DNA from: Sambucus nigra
Taxonomy: Eukaryota; Streptophyta; Magnoliopsida; Dipsacales; Adoxaceae
NCBI GenBank assembly: GCA_949130495.1
Contig: OX422221.1
Coordinates: 143,067,405-143,131,404 of the forward strand
Length of the DNA stretch: 64,000 nucleotides
Direction: 5' to 3'
A program made the translations under genes and the position numbers. Every line of letters starts with the position of its first letter. The first letter of the stretch is position 1. Shown piece by piece: positions 1 through 11,149 of the stretch. The notes below the pieces were generated by a model. That model saw only the letters and a program-made list of their open reading frames with translations. It had not been told where the DNA came from and did no database searches.

Positions 1-823
1 ATACTGTGTAGCAAGTTATAACACTCTGTTAACTAAAAGTTGTTGGGAATTGAATTGGATATCGTATAGAAATGTTAGATTTGAGTATCGGACTAGTTAG
101 ATATGGGAACAACTACAATGGGTACGGGTGTGATAGGAGTGCACAATTAGTTGAGAGGTGAGGAACTCATGTGAGTGTACACATTATCATGTACTTTATA
201 TTCACTGTTTAATGATATTAAACACTTGCAAATCTATAAATTATTTTCACAATCGGGCTCTGACCCGTTTGCTTTCAAATCTATTTTTGTAAAAACCTTT
301 TAGGTGCCCAGCCACAAGGACACCATGCTTAGGAGTTCTATTCAGGTGACGTGTTGTAGCTGCTGTGGAAGTTACAAGATCTTGACAGTAGACGCCTCCA
401 TTTACGATCTTGACTCCATTATCATATTTTCTCATTTGTTGGGCATGTCGCCCCATTCCTTTTAGAGACATCTTACTTTTCACTTATTTCAGACTTTGGA
501 TTGTAATAAATTTAGAGATATAGACTTGGTATTTATTTATTTCAGTATTCAGATTATTGTGAGGAGTATTCCTCCAGACTCATTATTATTTGGTAGTTAT
601 TCTATTGTGACTATGTTGTGGTGGTTATGTTAGCATTTCATAATTTACTTATTGTATGTTAATCGGATTTAATTAAAATTGACAACTCACTTTTTAAATA
701 TTAAGTGGCTAGTAATTGTTAAAACGTTTTCGACAGTGATGCTATGAACTGAACCAACTTGGAATTTTGTATTAATTTAATAAAGGAGTAGCTACCTGGT
801 ATTTAATTAGTCGGGTTGTCACA
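1..823 (+). repeat. Element A 5' LTR, 3' portion
   Basis: Corresponds base for base to 7,722-8,544 and ends in the same way, GT-GTCACA in the other copies and TTGTCACA here. It is followed directly by the primer-binding site. The first 2,050 or so bases of the LTR are outside the window. Confidence 0.95.
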
Positions 824-825
824 TG

Positions 826-837
826 TGGTATCAGGGC
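826..837 (+). promoter_or_regulatory. Element A primer-binding site (tRNA-iMet type)
   Basis: TGGTATCAGGGC, one base different from TGGTATCAGAGC, the complement of the 3' end of initiator tRNA-Met used by most plant gypsy elements. It lies 2 bases after the LTR end. Confidence 0.85.
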
Positions 838-1005
838 ATCAGGTTCTAGTGTCCTTAGGATCTGTACGGCTTATTATGTTTCCGCTGAGCTTTATTTGAT
901 ATAGAGCCCTATATCTTAGGACTGTTGTATTCTTTTGTGTATGCTTCGCTCTTCAGCTATTTTGAGATAATAACTGCCAACTTATAGACTTTACTCTCAT
1001 TTCAG

Positions 1006-4000
1006 ATGCCTCCACGACATGCGCTGTGAGTTCCTAGGGATGCACAGCCAGAGCCACAGCCTGCACCAGTTCAGGGCACTATGAATGCCACCGAGGTTGC
1101 CGCTATTGTAGCCCAAGCGGTAAATGCCGCCCTAGCCATTGTACAGCAGGCACCACCCCAGGCGCCGGTAGTTGCGCCAGTTCAGGCTCATGCATTCCCG
1201 TCTTCTTGGGAACGTGTCCGTGATGCTTTTCAGAAAGGACACCCTCCGGAGTGTGCAGGTAGCTCCGATGTTGTGGTATCCAGTCAGTGGAGGAAAGACG
1301 TTCAGAGGCACTTAAGGATGTACGAGTGCACAGATGTTCAGAAGCAGATACTGGCTACTTTCAAGCTAGTAGGATCTGCATTGCAGTGGTGGGAGTCCAT
1401 TACCACCGCAGAGGAGAGGGACGCCCTTTCTATTCAGGAATTATGGGTGCGGTTCGACCGCAAATATTTTCCGTCAACTGTTCACACTGAAATGAGGAGG
1501 AAATTGATGAACCTCAAGCAAGAGGGGAGGACCGTGGCCGACTATGAGGCCGAATTCACTAATCTCTTGAACATTGTTCCCGATGAGATACCGACTGAGG
1601 AGAAGAAGATTCAGAAGTTCACGGATGGATTGACTTGGAGGATCCGTCAACACTTGTTGGGGAATCTCTCGTTGGCCACTTATTCTGATGTGGTTAACGC
1701 TGCACTACTTCACTGCCAGGATCATCGCTTCCACATGTCTGAGAGAAAGAGATCAAGGGAGTCTAGCCAACAGGGCAGGACCGGGGAAATGGTGCCAGCG
1801 GTGCACAATCTGCTCAGGGAAAACACAGGCAGGGTGACCAGGGTTCCCAACAGGGGGATCATAAGAGATTCAGATCTGGGGGTTTCAGAAGTGGACAGAG
1901 AGGTTTCAGGCATGGCCATCAGGGTCAGAACGGCCATCAGGGTCAGCAGGGTCAGAATGGTCAACATCAGCAGTTACAGCAGGGCCAGTACGGCCAGGGT
2001 AGAAATGGTAACGGCCATTAGGGTCGTGGGCAGCAGGGATAGCGAGGGGAAATTTCCCGGGGAAGTGCTTCACTTGTGACAAGATTGGCCACAAACGCCA
2101 GGATTGTCCTGATAGGGGCAGGGCCCCACAGCAGCAGCAGCAGGGTGCTCGACATGAGCCACAGAGGCCTATGCTTCTCGCCCCCTCCCAGCACCACCAC
2201 AGATGGAAGCATTACCACCTATTCCAGCAGTCCCAGTTCAGCAGGGACAGCTTCAGTATGGGAGAGTGTATTAGCTTCAGCATGCCGCAGCCCCACAGGA
2301 TCTAGCTGCCATTGAGGGTATGTTCTCTATTCAGGGGACTATGGGGCGTATTTTATTTAATACGGGGGCCACACATTGCTTCATTGCCACGAGATTTGCA
2401 TGCACTATTGGGTTATTAGACACCGCAGAGAGCACGGTTACTTGTGAAGATTCATCATTGAGTAGGGGTTCCGTGATTTCCCTTATTTATAGAGGTGTGG
2501 GTATAGAGATCGGGAGGTTTACTTTACCCGCTGATATGTTAGTGTTAGAGATGACTGAGTACGATGCGATTATTGGTATGGATTGGCTAGTTGAGTACCG
2601 AGCCATGATCGACTGTTTTAGTAGGAGTATTATCTTTGCCATTCCCAGGCAGGAGATGTTTTTAGTGGCAATACCTCGCCCTGAGGGAGGATCGTCCACT
2701 CATTTGTACTGTATAGAGGAGGAGACCTCTAAGGAAGTGGTACTACCACTTGATTCAATTCCAGTCGTGAGGGAGTTTGTTGATGTATTTCAGGATATAC
2801 CTGGATTACCGCCTAGTAGAGAGATAGATTTTGTGATCGATTTGACGTCGGGCACAAGGCCGATTGCCCGCGCACCTTACCGTATGGCTCCGGCAGAGAT
2901 GAGGGAGCTACGGGATCATATAGAGCAGTTGTTGGGTCAGGGGTTTATAGAGAGGAGTACTTCACCGTGGGGTGCCCCTGTGTTGTTCGCAAAGAAGAGG
3001 GATGGATCGTTGAGGTTATATGTAGATTACCGAGAGTTGAATAAGGTCACGATACGGAATAAGTATCTGTTGCCCCGAATCGATGACTTATTCGACCAGC
3101 TGAGAGGAGCTTCCTTCTTCTTAAAGATTGATTTGTGATCGGGATACCATCAGTTGCGTATCAGGGAACAGGACATCTCGAAGACTGCTTTCTTGACGAG
3201 ATATGGTTCCTACGAGTTTCGGGTTATACCTTTTGGCTTGACCAACGCTCCAGCTGTGTTTATGGACTTGATGAATAGGGTGTTCAGAGAGTTCCTAGAC
3301 CAGTTCGTCATTGTCTTTATTGATGACATTTTGTTTTACTCCCAGACAGAAGAGGAGCACGCCGAGCATTTGAGATAGGTTTTGCAGACGCTGTGTCAGA
3401 ACGAGCTTTATGCAAAGTATGAGAAGTGTGGGTTTTGGCTGAAGGAGGTTCAGTTTTTGGGGCATATCATTTCAGACTGGGGGATATCTATTGATCCAGG
3501 GAAGGTATCCGCGGTGAGGGAGTGGGGACAGGCCACGACACCGACAGAGATCCGTAGTTTCTTGGGCCTAGCAGGATACTATAGGAGGTTTATTCGGGGT
3601 TTCTCAAAGATAGCGGGCCCTTTGACACATCTGACTCGCAAGGGTGTGCCATTCATCTGGAGCGATGCCTGTCAGTTGGCATTCGATGAGTTGAAGGACA
3701 AGTTGACCTCAACACCTATGTTAGCGTTGCCCAGACCGGGAGTTGAGTATTTAGTTTACACTGATGCGTCCTTACAAGGACTCGGAGGTGTGCTGCAGTA
3801 GGAGAGTCAGGCTATAGCTTATGCTTCCCGTAAGCTTAAGCCTCACGAGAGGAATTACCCCACCCATGACTTGGAGTTAGCGGCAGTTGTATTTTCCCTT
3901 CGGATTTGGAGACATTATCTCCTGCGGGAGAAGTTTCGGTTGTTCACGAACCACAAGTCTCTACAGTACCTCTTTACGTAGAAAGAGTTGAATATGCGTC

Positions 4001-5630
4001 AACGATGGTGGCTTGAGTTTGTGAAGGATTATCAATTTGATATCCAATATCACCTGGGGAAGGCTAACGTGGTAGCAGACGCGTTGAGCCGTAGGCCAGT
4101 AGATGAGGTGGCCGAGGTGTGGAAAGCCAAGTGGAAGGAGTTGGGGCACCAGGATGCAGTGGCCCGATCGTTCATGTCTGTGATGACTATTACATCGCAG
4201 ATTGTTACGAGAGTGGTAAAGGCCCAGGCAAATGACTCGTTCTGTCAGGAACAGATAGTTCGATTACTAGCAAAGGGAGCCGAGTCCTATACCGTTAGCT
4301 CAGACGGGGGATTACGCTTCAATGGGAGACTAGTCACTCCGGAAGGGGAAGACTTGCGGCACGAGGTGATGGCAGATTCGCACGGCTCACGATTCGCGGT
4401 ACACCCTGGTGGGGACAAAATGTATCAAGACATGAGACGTCAGTATTGGTGGAACGGGATGAAGAGAGATATTGTCGTGTTTGTTTCTAAATGCACCACT
4501 TGTCAGCTGGTAAAGGTGGATCATCAGAGACCGGCAGGACTTCTACATCCATTAGAGGTTCCGACGTGGATATGGGAGAGCATATCCATGGACTTTGTCA
4601 CGGGGTTACCTACATCACAGAGGGGTCACGACTCCATTTGGGTAATTGTGGACCGCTTGACCAAAGTTGCTCATTTTCTACCCGTAAGGACAGACTACAC
4701 TACGGGACAGTATGCCCAGATTTTCATTTCAAAAATAGTGAGACTTCACGGTGTGCCTCTAAATATCGTGTCTGACCGAGACAAGATATTTATTTCACGA
4801 TTTTGGAAGAGTTTCCAGGAGGCCATGGGCACTGAATTGCGATTGAGTATGGCTTATCACCCACAGACCGATGGGAAGACCGAGCGTACAAATCATATGT
4901 TGGAGGACATGTTGCGTATGTGGGAGGATGGGAGCAGTACCTTCCACTGGTGGAGTTTGCTTATAATAACTCCTACCAGTTCACCATTGGCATGGCTTCA
5001 TTTGAGGCGTTGTATGGTAGACCTTGTAGTTCCCCAACATGTTGGTTAGAAGTGGGGGACAACAAACTCCTTGGGCCGGAAGTGATTTAGGATACTTCAG
5101 CAAGGATAGAGATGATACAGAATCGCATTCGGGTAGCTCAGGACCGGCAGAAGAGCTATGCTGATGCCAAGAGGTTCTTCAGAGAATTCAAAGTGAGGGA
5201 CCAGGTTTTACTCAGAGTATCTCCTATGAAGGGGATTATGCGTTTTGGGAAGAAGGGGAAACTGGCACCAAGATATGTGGGGCCATTTCCTATCATAGAG
5301 CGAATTGGGCCAGTTACGTATAGACTTGGGTTACCGGAGCACTTGCATAGGATTCATGATGTGTTCCATATTTCCTCGCTAAGGAAATATCTTAGGGATG
5401 ATTTGGCCCATACTCACATTGCTTTGGAGGACGTCGATCTCCAGCCCGATAGTTCCTACGAGGAGGGGCCGATTACTATTTTGAATCAAAGCGAGCGAAA
5501 ACTGTGGTCAAAGATAGTACCGTTGGTGCGTGTTCAGTGACGGCATCATAATACTGAGGAGTCCACATGGGAGCGCGAGGATAAGATGCGCGAACGTTAT
5601 ACAGAGTTGTTTTTACTAGGTACTTTTTAG
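1006..5630 (+). pseudogene. Broken chromovirus gag-pol polyprotein
   Basis: Aligns end to end with the intact polyprotein of element B. Gag lies at about 1,006-1,780, the CCHC knuckle (C-F-T-C...) at 2,066, protease (FNTGATHCF) near 2,358, RT with FIDDILF near 3,320, RNase H ([11 protein letters not shown]) near 3,760, integrase 4,300-5,050 and the C-terminal chromodomain end at 5,630. Damage: stop at 1,027; a 1-bp deletion near 1,783 with the frame restored near 2,280; stops at 3,136, 3,376, 3,799, 3,979, 5,089 and 5,538; a 16-bp deletion in integrase near 4,925. The protease has FNTGA where the intact copy has FDTGA, so the catalytic Asp is also lost. It cannot encode a functional protein. 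Confidence 0.95.
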
Positions 5631-5660
5631 TTCCGAATTTCGGGACGAACTTCTGTTATT

Positions 5661-5671
5661 AGGGGGGAGTA
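5661..5671 (+). other. Element A polypurine tract
   Basis: AGGGGGGAGTA immediately before the 3' LTR, the plus-strand primer position for reverse transcription. The same tract precedes the 3' LTR of element B. Confidence 0.8.
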
Positions 5672-8544
5672 TGTAATACCCCGTAAATTTATTGATATTT
5701 ATTTAAGGGATTAATTAAATGTGAATTAATTGAGAATTAATCCGGATATAAATACTAACAAGATGTGAGTTGGTATTTGATTATGATGTGTATATATGGC
5801 AATATATGAATATTGAAAATATTAAAATTGTCGCGAGACTGAAATACGACAATTTATGAAATTTAGTTGGGACGCGTGTGTTAGTCGCGTCAGGATGTAA
5901 TTATTTGAATTAAAAAGTGAATTCTATTTTTATCAACCGAATGGTCATTTTGAGTGCACCAACGAGTCCGGAAGGGTCGAAATAGTCAAAAAACACTAGC
6001 CGGGGGTTTAGTTTGGGTCCCGGGGCATTTTTGGGCCATACCGGCAACTTAAAAGGGTATTTTGATAATTTTAAAAATTAGGGAATTAAAATCCACGAAA
6101 ATTGGAGTTTATAGTTATAATTTTAAAGGGTCCACTAAGGCCATTACCAGCAAAAGTTTAGAGAGTGGGCTACATGAGTTTTGAGAGAAGTTGGAGAGAA
6201 GTTATAAGAGCCAAAACCAAGCCATCTTCAACCTTGGGAGAAAATCTGTAGAGAAAGGAGAGAATCAACCTTCATTCACCAACATCAATTTTGAAGAACA
6301 ATCTAAGGCAATTGATTTGATATTTTTAGTGCATTGAATATTTCTTCCATGTTTAGTGTAGGAATTATCTTATCTTGAAAGTTTTGAAGAAAACCTATGA
6401 AATTGTTGGAGAAACTTTGAATTTGGATTAGGATTTGTATGTAGAATTATAATGGTCTGATTTAATATTCGAAAAGTTATATATGATGATTTAAAAAAGT
6501 ATTTATGATAAGTAATTGGGCATAATAAAAATATGGGTTCATGTTCATAGGGTTTTGGGAAATATTTGGAGATTTATATAAATTCCTTGATGATTTGTAA
6601 GATTTGACCCCTAAAATATGTTAAGGGACGATCTAGGATGATTAGAAACGGTTTATATACGTTAAAACATAACTTGGATGGTCTTAGGGTGGATTTAGAG
6701 AGGAAAAGAATTGAGAAAATCAGACTTAGGAATTTCTAGGCTGAAACTGCCATCTGGTTAGAAGACCTGCCCAGGTCGTTCGAATGACCTCGTTCGAACG
6801 ACCTTCTAACGAGATGACAGTATCCCTTCTAACGAGTTCGAATGAACTCGTTCAAAGCCTTTCGTTCGAACGAACTCATTCGAACGACCTCGTTCGAACG
6901 AGATTTCTAACGAGTTGACAGAATGGTCTTTTAGGCCTGATTTTATTTCTAGTATCCCTTAGACTTATTTAAATGGTGAGATAACCTTCCCTTATCAACT
7001 AGTGGGTATAGTTGGGATATTGGGGTACATTGATGAGTAAAACTTAGGATCTCATAGTAAATCGGATGACATTTGTGGATTAGGAAGCGAGTAACTAATC
7101 GCGACGTGAGAAGAATTGATAACATAAATACTTATAAATCGGGGACTTGTGAGTTGTATAACCAAAATGTGGGTATAAGAACGAGATGTATACTACTAAT
7201 AAAATATTGTGATATCTAAGATGTGTGAATTATTAGTGTATGTATTTATCTGTGTATAACATACCTACCGTACTTGCTATCATGGGAGGTCGGCGTTCGA
7301 TCAGGGCCATCTAATCTTTGTGTGTCTACGGGGTGGATTTAGATTGGTACCTCGAGGACATAGATCAAAGAAGGACTTATTGAGAAGTTAATAAGTCTGT
7401 TGATCATGGGAGGGTAGGTATGTGCGTGACCCATGTGATGTGAACTATATTCGCCTCCATTGTTTATGATTGTTATTTAATGAAACGATTCCTGAGAGAT
7501 TCGGAATACGTGGTCCTTATGTACATGATGTACCGAGATTGGATAGCAGAGTATGTGTGCACCGCAGCTTAGTCTCGGGGTGCTCGTATTGTATATTTAT
7601 GATGAGAATAATATACTGTTAATTGAAATGAATTGTCTTGAATAAATGTGAGTATTAATAATGGCAACAGTTTGTGAAGTGAAAATGGAAGATCTCTAGT
7701 AATTAGTAGTACTAACATGGGATACTGTGTAGCAAGTTGTAACACTTAGTTAACAAAAAGTTGTTGGGAATTGAATTGGATATCGTATAGAAATGTTAGA
7801 TTTTAGTATCGAACTAGTTAGATATGGGAACAACTACAATGGGTACGGGTGCGATAGGAGTGCACAATTAGTTAAGAGGTGAGGAACTCATGTGAGTGTA
7901 CACATTATCATGTACTTTATATTCACTGTTTAATGATATTAAACACTTGCAAATTTTTAAATTATTTTCACAATCGGGCTCTGACCCATTTGCTTTCAAA
8001 TCTATTTTTGTAAAAACCTTTTAGGTGCCCAGTCACAAGGACACCATGCTTAGGAGTTCTATTCAGGTGACATGTTGTAGCTGCTGTGGAAGTTACAGGT
8101 TCTTGACAGTAGAAGCCTCCATTTCTGATCTTGACTCCATTATCATATTTTCTCATTTTTTGGGCATGTCGCCCCATTCCTTTTAGAGACATCTTACTTT
8201 TCAATTATTTCAGACTTTGGATTGTAATAAATTTAGTGATGTAGACTTGGTATTTATTTATTTCAGTATTCAGATTGTTGTGAGGAGTATTCCTCCAAAC
8301 TCCTTATTATTTGGTAGTTATTCTATTCTGACTATGTTGTGGTGGTTATGTTAGCATTTCATAATTTACTTATTGTATGTTAATCGGATTTAATTAAAAT
8401 TGACAACTCACTTTTTAAATATTAGGTGGCTAGTAATTGTTAAAACGTTTTCGACAGTGATGCTATGAAGTGAACCAACTTGGCATTTTGTATTAATTTA
8501 ATAAAGGAGTAGCTACCCGGTATTTAATTAGTCGGGGTGTCACA
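5672..8544 (+). repeat. Element A 3' LTR (2,873 bp)
   Basis: Begins TGTAATACCCCGTA and ends GGGGTGTCACA, the same termini as element B. It contains a mutated version of the TCGTTCGAACGA palindrome array (6,771-6,910) and a conserved block around 7,260-7,600 that is also found in the other LTRs of this family. Confidence 0.95.
6771..6910. repeat. Degenerate TCGTTCGAACGA palindrome array in LTR A
   Basis: Three exact TCGTTCGAACGA palindromes plus several one-base variants, interleaved with CTTCTAACGAG words. Homologous to the better preserved array at 25,381-25,631. Confidence 0.85.
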
Positions 8545-10337
8545 GATATTAGAGTGCGTATCAGACTTATGGTAAGGACTGGAAATATACCTATAGTAAT
8601 ATGATAATTATCTAAGTTGTGTGAATGCTTAGTATATGGATTATTGTCTGTATGACGTACCAACCATACTTGCTATGACGAGAGGTTGGCTTTCCAAAAA
8701 CGGACCATCTTATCTTTGTGTGCCTACGAGGAGATTTAGATTGGTACCTTAAGGATATAGGACTGTGAATGACATGTTTTTGAGTTGATAAGTCAGCTGA
8801 CCATGGGAGCGTAGGTATGTGCGTGACCCATAGGTATGTGAAGTATGTTCGCCTCCACTATGCGTGATTTTCTATTGAAAGGGTTCCTGAGTGATTCGGA
8901 ACGCGTAATCCTTATGTACGTGATGTACCGGGATTCGATAGCAGAGTATGTGCGCACCACAGCTTAGCCTAAGGGTACCATATGTGTATATATGTACTGA
9001 GATTTATATATATGTACTTGTGAGTGGTTCACTGTTGATTTGTTTATGCGAATCAAGGTTCTAAAAAACGCAGGGCGTGATTGAGGCGTGGAGGCCAAGC
9101 CTTAAGCCTTAGACGCCTAAGCGGGCCTAGGCATCAAAAGGCGTTTAGGCCTTCTTAATATATTTTAATATTTTTTAACCGTAATAAGGCTGTTAAAATA
9201 CAAAAATTGCACATATCATAAAAATATGTCTGAATATATGCAAATTAAAATACTATTTGATTATTTTGAATGAGATAATGGTTCGGTTTGTAAATAAATT
9301 CTTTAAAAGGCGACATCGTTTCACTAAAGCATTGTTGTTTTTAGAAAAAAGTGCGCCTTGAGGGTTTTACCAAGAATAAGGCGTGAAAAGCGTAAGGCGA
9401 GGCGTTTCTACCAAGCCATAAGCCTAAGCGGGTTTTTTAGAACAGTGATGCGAATAATTGAGATATTTAAATGGGTTAAAAATGTGAGAAATCATACAAT
9501 ATCTGAGTTAAATAATTTGATTAATGTACAGGTGAGTTATACGTAGAATAAATATTTGAATAATACGAATAAAACCCCTATATTATAATGTGAGGATATG
9601 AGTTTGTATAGACTAGTTAGTTAGCCACAAAACTAGGATGGGTTACGGGTATACGTTAAGCATGCATATTAGTTGAGGGATGAGAAACTCATATGAGAGT
9701 ACATAACTAACATGTATATAATATTGACTATTTAATGCACTTAAACACTTGCTATATTTTAAAATGTCTTCACCTTAGGCTCTGACCCGTTTTCTTCCTA
9801 ATCTATTTTTCTGTAAAATATTTTAGGTGCCCAACCACAGGGACAACAAGCATAGGAGAACGATTACTTTGACATGTTGTATCTGTTGTGGAAGTTACAG
9901 GATCTCGTTACTAGGCGCCTCCACATCTACCCATGCTTCATTTATAGTCATTTATCCCAGTTAGGGCCTGTTGCCCATTTTTATTCAGACATCATCTTTA
10001 GACCTTTATTTATTTCAGTCTTGGGATTTATTCATTCAGATATTTGTATTGGGTTTAATTATATTGCTACTTTATTGAAGTGTTTACACCTGACTTCAGT
10101 TATTTCATTATGTTGATTCCCTTATGAGATTGATCATTTGATTGTTAGTTATGGTTTAAATTATTTTTTGATGATAAATTATTAATAAAATAGGCACTTC
10201 ACTTTTTAAATATCAGGTGGTTAGTAATTAATTAAATATTTTCGACAATGATGCTCTGAACTGAACCAACTTGACATTTTGTATTAATTTGAATAAAGGA
10301 GTAGCTACCCAGTATTTTAATTAGTCGAGGTGTAACA
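8545..10337 (+). repeat. Older chromovirus LTR, 3' part (host of element A)
   Basis: Shares with LTRs A and B the blocks around the GACCATGGGAGCGTAGGTAT word, the gag-proximal block and the end AGTCGAGGTGTAACA. The final dinucleotide context is mutated from GTCACA to GTAACA. Its 5' part is displaced beyond the left edge by element A. Immediately to its right begins Tat-type LTR sequence homologous to 20,470 onwards, so this LTR was inserted into a Tat LTR. A MITE sits inside it. Confidence 0.8.
9054..9447. mobile_element. hAT-type MITE, copy 1 (394 bp)
   Basis: Left end CAAGGTTCTAAAAAACGC; right end GGGTTTTTTAGAACAGTG, giving imperfect terminal inverted repeats around GTTCTAAAAAACGC. Flanked by a perfect 8-bp duplication ATGCGAAT (9,046-9,053 and 9,448-9,455), the hAT hallmark. 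No coding capacity. Two relatives lie at 35,935 and 59,164. Confidence 0.92.
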
Positions 10338-10691
10338 GTTACGTGGTTCGACAACTTGCCTACGTTCATGGAGAGATTACTCTTTTCTACTAGTGTCTCT
10401 CAAATAATCAAAATTATATCCCCCTTTACTCGAGTTAGGATTTTCATTTATAGTTGTGATTCTCAGTGATTGAATTGTACAAGTAACTCAACCAGCTCGT
10501 GGATAGCTCGTAGGTGTTTCTGAATATCTCCCCTAGATTATTAGTAATTGATTTGAGTCTATCTCCATCCATTTTATCACATGTTAAAAATAAGGTTCTA
10601 AAATAAATATCCAAGTCGGGCCAGATAGTCCACTTTGCACATTGGGCTGGTTGTTGTATCAGGGGGCTTAAAGAGTAAATAAGCCCCCACA
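10338..10691 (-). repeat. Tat element 3' LTR, truncated
   Basis: Aligns with 20,473-20,823 (shared words such as CAAGTAACTCAACCAGCTC and GTCCACTTTGCAC). It ends at CCCCCACA next to internal sequence. The other end is cut by the chromovirus LTR ending at 10,337. Confidence 0.8.
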
Positions 10692-11149
10692 ATTGTCCCT
10701 AATATCTTTTGGATAAATTGATGGACCAATGAATTTTAACTGAGTTCAAGGCCCAAGGCCTAAAACTATTTTAAAACCGGTATAGCATATTAGTAATACT
10801 TAAGAACTTGCTGAGGATATGCTCGTCTGAGTGGAATTATCATGGCAAACTTGTAATATCCCTGAATAGGTGAGAGTGAGCTGGTCTAAGAAGATCTTTG
10901 AAACGTCAAGATATTCATTGGGAATCTCCCTTTCATCATTAGCGTGAAGTCCAAACTATTTTCAATTCTATCAATCGTAATTTTTCCATCATTTTTTTGG
11001 GTACTTACTACTGGAAATTCTCTCTTACCCTTCATATTTCTAGATCTTTCTCTCACCATTTTTACTTTTAAGTTACTCTAGCCTACTCCTTTTATTCATT
11101 ATTTTGGTTGGTCTTCTTTACTATTTAAAACCTTATCTTCATAGCTCCT

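Larger units (their letters stand above)
1..8544 (+). mobile_element. Ty3/gypsy chromovirus A (Tekay/Del type), decayed, left end outside window
   Basis: The order seen is partial 5' LTR (1-823), primer-binding site, broken gag-pol, polypurine tract and full 3' LTR (5,672-8,544). It matches the intact element B (24,279-35,130) along its whole length, including LTR ends, PBS and polyprotein. By hand I count about 31 differences between the 823 shared LTR bases (about 3.8%). At a commonly assumed 1.3e-8 substitutions per site per year this is roughly 1.5 million years. The base after the 3' LTR continues an older LTR of the same family, so A inserted into that LTR. The right-hand TSD would be GATAT at 8,545-8,549; the left copy lies outside the window. 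Confidence 0.95.

Noticed and set aside
7968..8204. Short minus-strand frame repeated at 247-483
   Set aside because: Repeated only because both lie in the two LTRs of element A; differences between copies show no coding constraint.
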